A stretch of 64,000 bases of DNA, from contig JAHIVT010000086.1 of the NCBI GenBank assembly GCA_018816555.1, positions 62,001 to 126,000 on the forward strand, written 5' to 3'. This stretch comes from Pseudomonadota bacterium. GTDB lineage: Bacteria; Desulfobacterota; Desulfobulbia; Desulfobulbales; SURF-16. This document shows, piece by piece, positions 18,192-27,569 of the stretch. Both the position numbers and the translations under genes were made by a program. How positions within the stretch are numbered: the first letter of the stretch is position 1; every line of letters starts with the position of its first letter. The notes under the pieces are model-generated. The model was not told the origin of the DNA, ran no database searches, and saw only the letters and a list, made by a program, of their open reading frames with translations.

Positions 18192-20819
18192 ATGTGGGGC
18201 AAAGCTGTAGGCGGGTTGACAGTGGAAGCAGATAAGGAGCAGCGTATTTCCGCAAACACTGCCCGGAAAATCAAAACGATCATCGCCCCGCTGGTGGCCT
18301 TGACCCTTTTTCTGCTGGCCATCATGATTCTGCACCGAATTGTTGCGCACTATCATGTCGCCCAGATCCGCAAGGCTTTCCACACCATTGCCCCGCCGCA
18401 GCTTTTGCTCTGCTGCGCCTTTTCCTGCCTGAGCTACCTGGCGCTCAGCATATACGATTTCCTGGCCTGGCGGTATATCGACAGGCAGCTGTCCTACCCC
18501 AAAATCCTGCTCACCTCTTTTCTCAGCTATGCCTTTGCCAACAATACCGGCAGCCTGGCCATCATCGCCAGCGGCACCGTGCGTTACCGCCTGTACGGCG
18601 GCTGGGGACTTTCCGGCGAGGAGGTGGGGCGGATCATGGGTTTTTGTCTGGTGACCTTCTGGCTCGGCTTTCTGTGTCTCGGCGGCTGGGCCTTTGTGCT
18701 GGAACCCCTCTCCCTGCCTCCTGAGCTGCACCTGCCGGAGCATTTTTCGGTGATGCCGGTGGGCATACTGTTTCTGGCCATGGTTGCCGTCTATCTGCTT
18801 GCCTGCCTCTTCATCAAAAAACCTCTGCTGATCAGAGGCGTTGAGGTATTTCTGCCGCGGCCTGCCCTGGCTCTGGGGCAGATAGCGGTTGCCGTGGCGG
18901 ATTTTCTTTTCATCTGCGCCGCGCTGTATGTGCTGCTGCCGCACTCCGACCCGTTGCCATTCGCCGTTTTTGTCGGCCTCTATCTGCTGGCGCTTATTGC
19001 AGGGCTTATCAGCAATGTGCCCGGCGGGCTTGGAGTTTTCGAATCACTGATGGTCCTTATGCTGGCGCCGTTTACCGCCGGTCCGCCGGTGATCGCCGCC
19101 CTGCTGGTGTTCCGGGGGATTTACTATCTGCTGCCCCTGGGGCTTGCGGCCCTGCTGCTGGGAGGCATGGAGCTGCATCGGCGCAGGAGCGGCCTTGTCC
19201 GGCTGGCCACGGGCCTGAACCGGGTTACCTCCATGCTGGTGCCGCAGATCATGGCCCTGGCCACCTTTGCGGCCGGTGCGGTGCTGCTTTTTTCCGGCAC
19301 CATGCCGGCGGAGGGATCCCGTCTTGCCTGGCTCGGGGAAATTGTTCCCCTGCCGGTGGTGGAATTGTCCCATTTTTTCGGCAGTGTGGCCGGCATGGGA
19401 CTGCTGATTCTGGCCGCCGGTCTGCGACAAAGGCTGGATATGGCCTATTTTCTTTCCCTGATCCTGCTGGCTGCCGGCATCCTGTTCTCGCTGCTCAAGG
19501 GGCTTGATTATGAAGAGGCCGTCTGGCTGGCTGCCATGCTCTTTGCCCTGTACAGCAGCAGGTCCCAGTTCTATCGGCGCACCTCTTTTTTTGCCGAACC
19601 CTTTTCCGCCGGCTGGTTTGCCGCCGTTTTCATCGTCCTGAGCGGCAGTATCTGGCTCGGTTTTTTTGTCTATCGCCACGACAGCTATGCCAATGAACTG
19701 TGGTGGCGTTTTGCCCTGCACGGCGACGCCCCCAGGTTTCTGCGGGCCACGGTGGGGGCGGTGGCGGTCATGCTGGCATTTGCCGTGATCCGTCTGTTTA
19801 GGCCCTATCAGCCGCCTTCAGCCGCACCCACCGCCGAAGAGCTTGCAGAGGTTGCCGCCCTGTGCCGGCGGTCAACAAATACCACTGCCTGTCTTGCCCT
19901 GCTGGGGGATAAGTCCTTTCTTTTCAGTGACAGCAGGGATGCCTTCCTCATGTATGCGGTCAAGGGCAGAAGCTGGATCGTCATGGGCAATCCCATCGGA
20001 CCGGAACTGGAGGCGGATGAACTTGTCTGGCGGTTCAGAAGTCTCTGTGACACCTATGGCGGCTGGCCGGTGTTCTATGAGGTGGGCAAGAATCATCTGG
20101 CCAGATATATCGATCTGGGTCTGAACGCCGTAAAAATAGGGGAGGAGGGCCGGGTGCCCCTGGCGAATTTCACCCTGGCCGGCAGTGGCAAAAGAACCCT
20201 GCGCTACATTCACAACCGGCTTACCAAGGAGGGATATGTTGTCGATATCATTTCTGTAGAAGGTGTTCAGCCATTGCTGCCCGAGATGAAAGCCGTATCC
20301 GCTGCCTGGCTGGCCAATAAAAATACCCAGGAAAAAGGTTTTTCCCTGGGGTTTTTCGATGAAAAGTATCTGTCCCATTTTCCTGTGGCAGTGGTGCGAA
20401 AGGAGGGCAGAATGCTCGCCTTTGCCAACCTCTGGCCCGGGGCAGAGCAGCATGAGCTGTCCATCGATCTGATGCGCTATCTGCCCGAAGCACCCCAGGG
20501 CATCATGGATTTTCTCTTTATTGAGATCATGCTGCAGGGCCGGGAGCTGGGCTACCAGTGGTTCAGACTGGGCATGGCACCCCTTGCCGGACTTGAGTAC
20601 CGCAGAATCTCCCCCCTGTGGAGCAATATCGGCGCCTTTGTCTATCGCCACGGTGAACATTTTTATAATTTCAAGGGACTGCGGGAATACAAGGACAAAT
20701 TTGACCCGGTATGGGAACCCAGATATCTTGTTTTCCCGGCCGGCTACCATCTGCCGGTAATTTTTGCCAATCTCACCTCGTTGATCAGCGGTGGTCTGAA
20801 GGGGGTTTTGACGAAATGA
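18192..20819 (+). CDS. mprF: MprF-type lysyl/aminoacyl-phosphatidylglycerol synthase and flippase
   Basis: An 875-aa bifunctional protein. The N-terminal 530 residues hold about 14 membrane segments of the flippase type, with SNVPGGLGVFESLM in the conserved loop. The C-terminal cytoplasmic domain (about 545-865) is the GNAT-like aminoacyl transferase, with ALLGDKSFLFSDSRDAFLMY, SWIVMGNPIGP, FYEVGKNHLARYIDLGL and MAPLAGLEYRRISPLWSN. The family transfers Lys or Ala from tRNA to phosphatidylglycerol and flips the product outward, changing surface charge and lowering sensitivity to cationic peptides. Full length and no broken motif. GGAGG lies very close (2-3 bases) to the ATG, so a start at a GTG about 10 codons downstream is also possible. 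Single gene. Confidence 0.92.
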   Translation: MWGKAVGGLTVEADKEQRISANTARKIKTIIAPLVALTLFLLAIMILHRIVAHYHVAQIRKAFHTIAPPQLLLCCAFSCLSYLALSIYDFLAWRYIDRQLSYPKILLTSFLSYAFANNTGSLAIIASGTVRYRLYGGWGLSGEEVGRIMGFCLVTFWLGFLCLGGWAFVLEPLSLPPELHLPEHFSVMPVGILFLAMVAVYLLACLFIKKPLLIRGVEVFLPRPALALGQIAVAVADFLFICAALYVLLPHSDPLPFAVFVGLYLLALIAGLISNVPGGLGVFESLMVLMLAPFTAGPPVIAALLVFRGIYYLLPLGLAALLLGGMELHRRRSGLVRLATGLNRVTSMLVPQIMALATFAAGAVLLFSGTMPAEGSRLAWLGEIVPLPVVELSHFFGSVAGMGLLILAAGLRQRLDMAYFLSLILLAAGILFSLLKGLDYEEAVWLAAMLFALYSSRSQFYRRTSFFAEPFSAGWFAAVFIVLSGSIWLGFFVYRHDSYANELWWRFALHGDAPRFLRATVGAVAVMLAFAVIRLFRPYQPPSAAPTAEELAEVAALCRRSTNTTACLALLGDKSFLFSDSRDAFLMYAVKGRSWIVMGNPIGPELEADELVWRFRSLCDTYGGWPVFYEVGKNHLARYIDLGLNAVKIGEEGRVPLANFTLAGSGKRTLRYIHNRLTKEGYVVDIISVEGVQPLLPEMKAVSAAWLANKNTQEKGFSLGFFDEKYLSHFPVAVVRKEGRMLAFANLWPGAEQHELSIDLMRYLPEAPQGIMDFLFIEIMLQGRELGYQWFRLGMAPLAGLEYRRISPLWSNIGAFVYRHGEHFYNFKGLREYKDKFDPVWEPRYLVFPAGYHLPVIFANLTSLISGGLKGVLTK

Positions 20820-20976
20820 ATTTTCGTCGGCGGATACCCCTCCAGGGGAAGAGGTCTCTGCTGTGAAAGAGTGGTTGTTTGGTCTCTCAACAGGTCAGGC
20901 TATTGAAAAAGTTGCCCACATGGGATAATGAGGAATGCATCATCCTGAACAAACAGCAAAGCAGAACTGAGGGAAA

Positions 20977-21513
20977 ATGCAGGATCGGCCACTTTATATA
21001 TATTTGCGGGCAATCTGCCGGGCCATCGACGGGGTCAATTTCTGGCTGGGTCGGGGAGTTGCCTGGCTGACCGTGCTGGTGGTGCTGGTGGTTTTCGCCA
21101 ACGTGCTGCTGCGCTATCTGCTGCACAGCAGTTTTGTCTTCATGCAGGAGCTGGAGTGGCATCTTTTTGCCATGATTTTTCTGCTGGGCGGGGGCTATAC
21201 CCTGCTTCAGGACGGCCACGTGCGGGTGGATATCTTTTATCAGCGTTTAAGCCCCAGGGGAAGGGCCTGGCTGAATCTTATGGGCGTGCTGCTTTTTTTG
21301 CTGCCCGGCTGTTATCTGGTTATCAGTACGGCAATGCCCTTTGCCAACTCTTCCCTGCAGATGATGGAGGGATCGCCTGATCCGGGCGGCATGCCCTATC
21401 GTTTTATTTTAAAATCCATGATTCCCCTGGGATTTCTGCTCATTGCCCTGCAGGGTGTGGCCCTGGGCCTCAGAAGCGTGCTGACCATCGCCGGAGGGGA
21501 AATTGACGGATAA
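20977..21513 (+). CDS. dctQ: TRAP transporter small permease (DctQ)
   Basis: A 178-aa protein with four membrane helices (about 20-45, 53-75, 92-115, 132-160) and the DctQ pattern LVVLVVFANVLLRYLL followed by QELEWHLFAMIFLLGGGYTL. It forms the small membrane subunit of a tripartite ATP-independent organic-acid importer with the next gene, whose ATG is 30 bases beyond this stop. GAGGG precedes the ATG. A weak promoter-like pair lies upstream near 20903-20929 (TTGAAA and GATAAT), with a short spacer. Confidence 0.92.
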   Translation: MQDRPLYIYLRAICRAIDGVNFWLGRGVAWLTVLVVLVVFANVLLRYLLHSSFVFMQELEWHLFAMIFLLGGGYTLLQDGHVRVDIFYQRLSPRGRAWLNLMGVLLFLLPGCYLVISTAMPFANSSLQMMEGSPDPGGMPYRFILKSMIPLGFLLIALQGVALGLRSVLTIAGGEIDG

Positions 21514-21543
21514 ACGCCTTCTCATACAGGGGTTGCCACGCTG

Positions 21544-22845
21544 ATGTTTGTCGATCTCCTGCCCCTGTGGATGTTTGTTGTGCTCACCGTGCTGCTCATG
21601 GCCGGCTTCCCGGTGGCCTTCACCCTGCTCGGCACCTCCCTCTGTTTCGGCCTCATCGGTTTCGGCTGGGGATTTTTCAACCTGCTGCCCCTGCGTATCT
21701 GGGGCATTATGACCAACGGCACCCTGCTGGCCGTTCCCCTGTTTATCTTCATGGGTGTCATGCTGGAACGCTCCGGTCTGGCCGAGGAGCTGCTCGATAC
21801 CATGGGCATGCTTTTCGGCCGCATCAAAGGCGGGCTTGCCGTATCCGTGGTTATTGTCGGCGCTCTGCTCGGGGCCTCCACCGGCATTGTCGGGGCCACG
21901 GTGGTGACCATGGGTCTGCTTGCCGTGCCCACCATGCTCAAACGGGGTTACAGCACGGAGCTGGCCTGCGGCACGGTGGCGGCCTCCGGCACCCTGGGCC
22001 AGATCATCCCGCCCAGCATTGTGCTTATTCTGATCGGTGATATTGTCGGGGTGCCGGTGGGGGATCTTTTTCTCGGCGCGGTGCTGCCGGGCTTTGTGCT
22101 GGTCGGCCTTTATATTGTCTATATCCTGATTTACGCCAGGCTCAAACCAGCCAGCGCCCCGACCATTGCCTGGGATGATGGGCAGGGGTTGATATGGAGC
22201 AGGGTGGCCAAGGCCCTCTTCCCCTCGCTTATTCTCATGGTGGGAGTGTTGGGGTCCATTTTCGCCGGTATCGCCTCGCCCACCGAGGCGGCGGCGGTGG
22301 GCGCCGTGGGGGCCACCTGTCTGGCCCTGGTCCATGGCGGGTTTTCCGTCAAAATGGTTGACGAGGTGGCCCGGTCAACCATGCAGCTCACCTCCATGGT
22401 CTTTATCGTTCTGGTGGGCGCTGCCGCCTTTGGCCTGGTTTTCCGGGGGACCGGCGGCGACGGCCTGGTGCGCCACGCACTCGGCACTCTGTCTGCGGGT
22501 CTTGGACCGTGGTCCGTGCTGGCGATTGTCATGCTTTTTATTTTTGTCATCGGTTTTTTTCTTGATTTCATCGAAATCACCTTTATCCATGTGCCGGTGC
22601 TTGCCCCGGTGATGATTGATCTGGGCATTGATCCCCTGTGGCTCTGCATCCTGATTGCGGTCAATCTGCAGACGTCTTTTCTTACCCCGCCTTTCGGGTT
22701 TTCCCTTTTTTATCTGCGGGCGGTTTCGCCGCCCGGCGTGACCACCGCCCATATTTACCGAGGTATCATACCCTTTGTCCTGTTGCAGCTTGTCGGTCTG
22801 CTGCTGGTTTTCTTTTTTCCCGGCCTGGTCACCTGCCTGCTGTAA
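21544..22845 (+). CDS. dctM: TRAP transporter large permease (DctM)
   Basis: A 433-aa protein with about 12 hydrophobic helices and clear DctM signatures: FMGVMLERSGLAEELLDTMG, GALLGASTGIVGATVVTMGL, AASGTLGQIIPPSIVLILIGD, and near the end LQTSFLTPPFGFSLFYLR. It carries substrate across the inner membrane using a sodium or proton gradient. A break between two halves (about residues 205-245) is normal for the family. Adjacent to dctQ; the binding-protein gene lies beyond an inserted PilZ gene. Confidence 0.94.
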   Translation: MFVDLLPLWMFVVLTVLLMAGFPVAFTLLGTSLCFGLIGFGWGFFNLLPLRIWGIMTNGTLLAVPLFIFMGVMLERSGLAEELLDTMGMLFGRIKGGLAVSVVIVGALLGASTGIVGATVVTMGLLAVPTMLKRGYSTELACGTVAASGTLGQIIPPSIVLILIGDIVGVPVGDLFLGAVLPGFVLVGLYIVYILIYARLKPASAPTIAWDDGQGLIWSRVAKALFPSLILMVGVLGSIFAGIASPTEAAAVGAVGATCLALVHGGFSVKMVDEVARSTMQLTSMVFIVLVGAAAFGLVFRGTGGDGLVRHALGTLSAGLGPWSVLAIVMLFIFVIGFFLDFIEITFIHVPVLAPVMIDLGIDPLWLCILIAVNLQTSFLTPPFGFSLFYLRAVSPPGVTTAHIYRGIIPFVLLQLVGLLLVFFFPGLVTCLL

Positions 22846-23117
22846 AGAAAGACGTTTTTCTCCCCACATCGTGCTAAATTTACACGATAATTCACTTGAA
22901 AAGCAGACATCTATGGTGTAGTTGATACTAAGCGAATTCCGGTGCTGACGAGGACGGTTCCGGGCTGCTGCAACAAATCAAAAGGAGATGGAATACTCTG
23001 CCCGGGAAGGAGTTGCTGCCCTGGTTTGCTGAAAGAATTGCTGTGCGATATGCATGGTCGAGGATTTGAATTGAGAAAAATGGGGTGAAGTGAAAATTTT
23101 TTGATGAGGGAAGGGGA

Positions 23118-23429
23118 ATGACGAGCAATTTGAACGATAATATGTCAGATGGCAGGCTTGCCCAGAGAATTTCTGCTGAAAAATTTGCTGAAAATTCTCC
23201 GATGTCACTGACCATCCGTAATGTGAGAATGGAAACAGTGGAGGCTACCCTGTTAAATATCAGCGAAACGGGTATGGCTGTCTTAAGCGATCATGAACTT
23301 GTCCTCGGACAGCTGGTAAGTATAGCGACTAACTTTAAAAATAAAATTCCTCATAAGGCCGTGGTCATGTGGTCATGCAAGGATGACAACCGCTATCGCG
23401 CCGGATTAAGGTTTGTCAGCTCCTTGTGA
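23118..23429 (+). CDS. Small PilZ-domain protein
   Basis: A 103-aa single-domain protein. The second half shows the PilZ pattern: ATLLNISETGMAVLSDHEL (equivalent of D/NxSxxG), HKAVVMWSCKDDNRYRAGLRF at the end. The upstream RxxxR motif reads RISAE, so the second arginine needed for cyclic-di-GMP binding is missing and binding is uncertain. GGAAGGGG lies directly before the ATG. It sits between dctM and dctP on the same strand, an unusual place that could link cyclic-di-GMP to substrate uptake; this is inference. It may instead be an independent gene, since gaps of about 270 and 210 bases flank it. Confidence 0.7.
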   Translation: MTSNLNDNMSDGRLAQRISAEKFAENSPMSLTIRNVRMETVEATLLNISETGMAVLSDHELVLGQLVSIATNFKNKIPHKAVVMWSCKDDNRYRAGLRFVSSL

Positions 23430-23470
23430 TTGTTCTTTGCCAAATCGTTAGCAGTCCGGCCTGATTTTCC

Positions 23471-23505
23471 GCCCATCATTTACGGGAAGTTGGGCTTTTT
23501 TTTTT
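23471..23505 (+). terminator. Possible intrinsic terminator after the PilZ gene
   Basis: A short GC stem (GCCCA / TGGGC) with a 15-base loop is followed by ten T residues. The stem is weak but the T-run is strong. Confidence 0.45.
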
Positions 23506-23640
23506 GACCATTAACCGGTTCCAGTCGGAGGATTTCCGGGAAGTCCAAGATATCTCCGTGATGTGGCTGAAACAGGGTGTAAGCAGTTTTTTCTGATCTG
23601 CCTGAAATCAGAAAATATTCCGTAATGGAGCGACAACAGT

Positions 23641-24723
23641 ATGGAACGACGAGATTTTTTAAAAAAAGCAGGTGCGGCGGCCCTGTGCACCGCCGGCGCA
23701 GCAACCCTGAAAACGCCGGCAGCGTGGGCCAAAGGCGAAAAGTTTGTCTGGAATATGGTGACCACCTGGCCGCCCAGCATGACGGTTCTCCAGACCGGGG
23801 CGCAACGTTTTGCCGATAGAATTAAAGAGATGAGCGAGGGTCGGCTGCAGATTCAGGTCTATGCCGGGGGAGAGCTGGTGCCGCCCATGGAGGTGTTTGA
23901 GGCGGTTTCCGGCGGCACGGTGCAGCTCGGCAGCGGGGCTTCCTACTACTGGGCGGGCAAGGTGCCGGCGGCCCAGTGGTTTACCTCCGTTCCCTTCGGC
24001 CTCAACGCCCAGGGCATGAACGCCTGGCTTGGCAGCGGCGGCCTCAAGCTGTGGGAGGAGATCTATGAGCCTTTTAACCTGGTCCCCCGGCCCTTCGGTA
24101 ATACCGGTATGCAGATGGGCGGCTGGTTTCGCAAGGAGATCAACTCGGTGGATGATTTCAAGGGGCTGAAAATGCGCATCCCCGGTCTGGGCGGCAAGGT
24201 GGTGGCCAAGGCCGGCGGCACTGTGGTGCTGAAGCCTGCTGCCGAGATTTTCACCAGTCTGGAACGCGGGGTGATTGACGCCACCGAATGGGTGGGGCCG
24301 CTGCATGATCTGCGTATGGGCTTTTACAAGGCCGCTCCCTACTACTATTATCCGGGCTGGCATGAGCCGGGCAGCACACTTGAGTTACTGATCAATAAAC
24401 AGGCCTATCTCTCCCTGCCCAAGGATCTGCAGATGCTGGTGGACTGTGCGGCCGCGGAATGCAATATCTGGACATTGAATGAATTTGAGGCCGGCAACGG
24501 GGCGGCATTGAAGGAACTGGTGGAAAAACACAAGGTACAGGTACGCCGTTTTCCGGATTCACTGCTGCGCACCTTAAAAAAACTGTCCGATGAGACCCTG
24601 GAAGAGGAGGCTGCCAAGGAAGAAACATCCCAGCGGGTCCATACGGCCTTCAAGAAATTTCAAAAGGAAATCGGCGGCTGGGGAGCGATTTCCGAGAAGG
24701 CCTATTACGAACTCATCGCCTGA
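23641..24723 (+). CDS. dctP: TRAP transporter periplasmic binding protein (DctP/TakP type)
   Basis: A 360-aa protein with a twin-arginine-like leader (MERRDFLKKAGAAALCTAG) ending near residue 30. It has the DctP fold: FADRIKEMSEGRLQIQVYAGGELVPP, a KGLKMRIPGLGG hinge, and SLERGVIDATEWVGPLHD followed by APYYYYPGWHEPG. That last pair resembles binding proteins for alpha-keto acids or lactate (TakP group) rather than C4-dicarboxylates. GGAG is about 10 bases upstream of the ATG. It is the partner of dctQ and dctM. The exact ligand cannot be read from the sequence. Confidence 0.92.
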   Translation: MERRDFLKKAGAAALCTAGAATLKTPAAWAKGEKFVWNMVTTWPPSMTVLQTGAQRFADRIKEMSEGRLQIQVYAGGELVPPMEVFEAVSGGTVQLGSGASYYWAGKVPAAQWFTSVPFGLNAQGMNAWLGSGGLKLWEEIYEPFNLVPRPFGNTGMQMGGWFRKEINSVDDFKGLKMRIPGLGGKVVAKAGGTVVLKPAAEIFTSLERGVIDATEWVGPLHDLRMGFYKAAPYYYYPGWHEPGSTLELLINKQAYLSLPKDLQMLVDCAAAECNIWTLNEFEAGNGAALKELVEKHKVQVRRFPDSLLRTLKKLSDETLEEEAAKEETSQRVHTAFKKFQKEIGGWGAISEKAYYELIA

Positions 24724-24770
24724 TTTTCCGGTAAATGTAATCCCGATGGGCTCATATTTATGCCGATACA

Positions 24771-24794
24771 AGGGGCGGTTCGCGAACCGCCCCT
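24771..24794. repeat. Dispersed GC-rich palindrome, copy 1
   Basis: A perfect 24-base palindrome (arms AGGGGCGGTTCG / CGAACCGCCCCT). A near-identical copy lies at 53405-53432. It follows dctP and could act as a REP-like element or a transcription-end stem. Confidence 0.8.
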
Positions 24795-24875
24795 ACACGT
24801 ACCGTCCGTAAAGTCTTTAATTTACAGTTATTATTATAAGATCAACAACCTTCTTTGCTGCAAACAGGAGCCGGC

Positions 24876-27323
24876 ATGGCACAGGAAACTGATCAGAACA
24901 TCTTTGTCATGTTCGACAGGCTGCGGGACAGTCTGAAGCAGATTATCTTCGATCAGGATAAGGCTATAGACGAGGTGGTGGATGCCTTCATCCATATGGC
25001 TTACAAACCGGTTGATACACCGCCCAAGGTGATTTTCACCTTCCTGGGACCTGCCTCGGTGGGCAAGAAGAGCCTTGCCCGCGCCCTGACCTCTCATCTT
25101 AAGGAGTATGCGGCTTTCAAGCAGTTTGACATGGAGCAGTTCACTGACCCTGAAAGCGGTGCGCAGCTGCTCGGCCAGAGAATGACCCCTGACGGTGTCC
25201 AGGATGGGGAGTTGACCGGTTTTATCAAGGATCATCCCCAGTCAATTATTCTCTTTGATTCCATTGAAAAAGCGGACAATCAACTGCAGCTGGCCCTTTT
25301 TAATCTGCTTACCCGCAGCGAGGAGGAGAGCGGCATCGACTGCAGCGGCGTTATCGTCATTTTTACCTCCAGCCTGGGCTGCGGATTTTTCAAGGACAGA
25401 AAATACCAGGAGGCATTCAAGGAAAACAAGCTGCGCGCCCAGGCTCTGGTCATGGACGCCCTTGCCAAGGAAAGAAAGGCGGTCTACGATACGGTCCAGA
25501 GTGCCATTGCCCCAAAGCTGCTGGCCGCCATGGCGCGCAATTTCATCATCCTGTTCAATTCCCTGAGTCTGGATACCCTGGTGCGCATCGGCGGTGAATC
25601 ATTGAGCGCTCATTCCCGGCAGTTTGCCGACGTCAGTGGAATGAAGGTCGAATATCATGATTTTGACCGGATTGCCGCTTTGCTGACCCTGTCATTTTCT
25701 CCTGATATCAGCGTCAACAGGCTCAAACAGAAACTGCCGGATCTCGTTCTGGGCAGGGTCACCAGCTTTGTCCGTGACCAGAGGAAATATCCCGAGCATA
25801 TCGTCTGCAGGATTTCCAAACAGGCCGATTCTTTTCTGGAGAAAATCTGCCAGGATAAAGAGACATTGCCGACCAGGCTTTATAAGAAAAATGAAACAGT
25901 GGATATCTCCTGGAAAGAGACCCTGCGGGGCCAGAAGCTGACCTGCACCATTCACAAGGCGGAATTGAAGAGACTGCCGCCGGCCAGTGAATTTTTCCGC
26001 GAGCTGCAGCCCATGGTGGAATTTTCCACCATGGGCTTTAAGGATATAGCCGGCAATAAAAGTACCAAGAAGAATCTTAAGCAGATCGTCAAGATTCTCA
26101 GGGAGCCGGGACTGCTGGAAAAATTCGGCATCGACATGCCCAAGGGCATGCTGCTCTATGGACCTTCCGGCGTGGGCAAGACCATGCTGGCCAAGGCCTT
26201 TGCCCGGGAGACGGAAAGACCTTTTGTCTATGTGTCCAGAAGCGACCTGTTTGATCCTGGCTATATCCGCAATGCCTATGTCAAGGCCAGGGAATTTGCC
26301 CCGAGCCTCGTCTTTCTTGACGGCATTGACGTCAAGGGGCTGATTGAGGGGGTTTATACCTCCATGCCGGATGACCAGTTGACCCTGGAGCTTGACGCCC
26401 TGTCCGGGGATCCCGAGGATTCCGTCTTCACCATCGCCACTGCCCAGAACAAGGCCGATGTCAGTCCCCGGCTCATTGCCCCCAACAGAATCGATATCTT
26501 TGTCGAGGTACCCGAGCTTGATCGGGACGCCCGGCGCTTTTTCATTGAAAAGATTCTTGAGAAACCAAACGACGGCAAGATCAACGTTGAGAGGGTGATC
26601 CGGTATATCTCAGGCATGAGCGGCTATGATCTGCAGCGTATCGGCAAGGAGGCCTCTCTCTATGCCATCCGCAATGATCTTGACAGCATCACCGAAGATA
26701 TCCTCATTGAGGAGATCAACATCATCAAGTACGGTTATAAGCTGGAGAAGAAACGCATCAGAAATCTTGAACAGGATCTGAAAATCACCGCCTACCATGA
26801 GGCCGGGCACGCGGTGCTGTCCCATCTGCTGCTGCCGGACATCAAGATTGAACAGGTGACCATCGCACCGCGGCTGAAATCCATGGGATTCATCTCTTAC
26901 AGCATGGAGGATTTCCCCGGCAACATCTCCAAGGATGAGGTCTTTGACAACATCTGCGTGCTGCTCGGCGGGCGCACGGCCAGCATCAGGAAGTTCGGCA
27001 GCAAGGGGATCGACACGGGTGCGGCAAACGATCTGGAGGTGGCCACCCATCAGGCCTATGCCGCTGTTGCCAGTCTGGGCATGGATGAGGAGATCGGCTA
27101 TGTGCACACCGATACCCTTTCCCAGAATGTCAGTAAACAGATATACCTGGCCAAGGTTGCGGAACGGATCAGCCATTGGATGAAAGAGGCGAGTATCAAG
27201 GCCGAGACGCTGATTGAAAAGCACTGGGAAAAAGTGGAGCAGCTGGCCTCCATCCTTATCCGCCAGGAAATTGTCGACGGTGCCGAGTTGGAAAAGATCA
27301 TGAAGGGGCTGAAAGAGTCCTAG
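24876..27323 (+). CDS. ClpB-like AAA module fused to a soluble FtsH-like AAA-M41 protease, both Walker B sites altered
   Basis: An 815-aa protein with no membrane segment. Residues about 20-300 resemble a ClpA/B second ATPase: Walker A GPASVGKKS with Lys64, GELTGFIKDHPQSIILFDSIEKA where the catalytic Glu of DE is Ser129, and IFTSSLG. Residues about 385-625 are an FtsH-type AAA domain: Walker A GPSGVGKTM with Lys435, but Walker B reads FLDGID, with Gly483 replacing the catalytic Glu, and the arginine-finger region LLRPGRFDR reads LIAPNRIDI. The C-terminal M41 zinc protease keeps HEAGH (His641, Glu642, His645) and the third ligand Asp719 in TGAANDLEVAT. So the peptidase looks active while ATP hydrolysis looks impaired in both modules. 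FtsH normally has two N-terminal membrane helices; here they are replaced. The start at 24876 has AGGAG five bases upstream. Confidence 0.9.
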   Translation: MAQETDQNIFVMFDRLRDSLKQIIFDQDKAIDEVVDAFIHMAYKPVDTPPKVIFTFLGPASVGKKSLARALTSHLKEYAAFKQFDMEQFTDPESGAQLLGQRMTPDGVQDGELTGFIKDHPQSIILFDSIEKADNQLQLALFNLLTRSEEESGIDCSGVIVIFTSSLGCGFFKDRKYQEAFKENKLRAQALVMDALAKERKAVYDTVQSAIAPKLLAAMARNFIILFNSLSLDTLVRIGGESLSAHSRQFADVSGMKVEYHDFDRIAALLTLSFSPDISVNRLKQKLPDLVLGRVTSFVRDQRKYPEHIVCRISKQADSFLEKICQDKETLPTRLYKKNETVDISWKETLRGQKLTCTIHKAELKRLPPASEFFRELQPMVEFSTMGFKDIAGNKSTKKNLKQIVKILREPGLLEKFGIDMPKGMLLYGPSGVGKTMLAKAFARETERPFVYVSRSDLFDPGYIRNAYVKAREFAPSLVFLDGIDVKGLIEGVYTSMPDDQLTLELDALSGDPEDSVFTIATAQNKADVSPRLIAPNRIDIFVEVPELDRDARRFFIEKILEKPNDGKINVERVIRYISGMSGYDLQRIGKEASLYAIRNDLDSITEDILIEEINIIKYGYKLEKKRIRNLEQDLKITAYHEAGHAVLSHLLLPDIKIEQVTIAPRLKSMGFISYSMEDFPGNISKDEVFDNICVLLGGRTASIRKFGSKGIDTGAANDLEVATHQAYAAVASLGMDEEIGYVHTDTLSQNVSKQIYLAKVAERISHWMKEASIKAETLIEKHWEKVEQLASILIRQEIVDGAELEKIMKGLKES

Positions 27324-27569
27324 CGGAATTGCCGGCAGGCAGATGTGTCGCCATTTTGCCGACACCATAAAAATGCAAGTAATTTATTATACTGCTGATA
27401 TTTATTTCCCTTTACTGGTTGTAAAAGGGGAGGTAATATCAAAAAAAATATCCTGGGAGGGAGAAAAAAATCCCTTTGCAGCGTTAAAGGAATAGGCAAG
27501 CGGTTCATATCCATCCTGTCAGAGATACTGTAACCCTTTATCAACAACCAATAATTGAGGAAGAATTCA

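Noticed and set aside
21409..22335. Minus-strand open frame of 308 codons
   Set aside because: Shadow of dctM: His/Gly/Gln-rich composition typical of the complement of a membrane protein gene.
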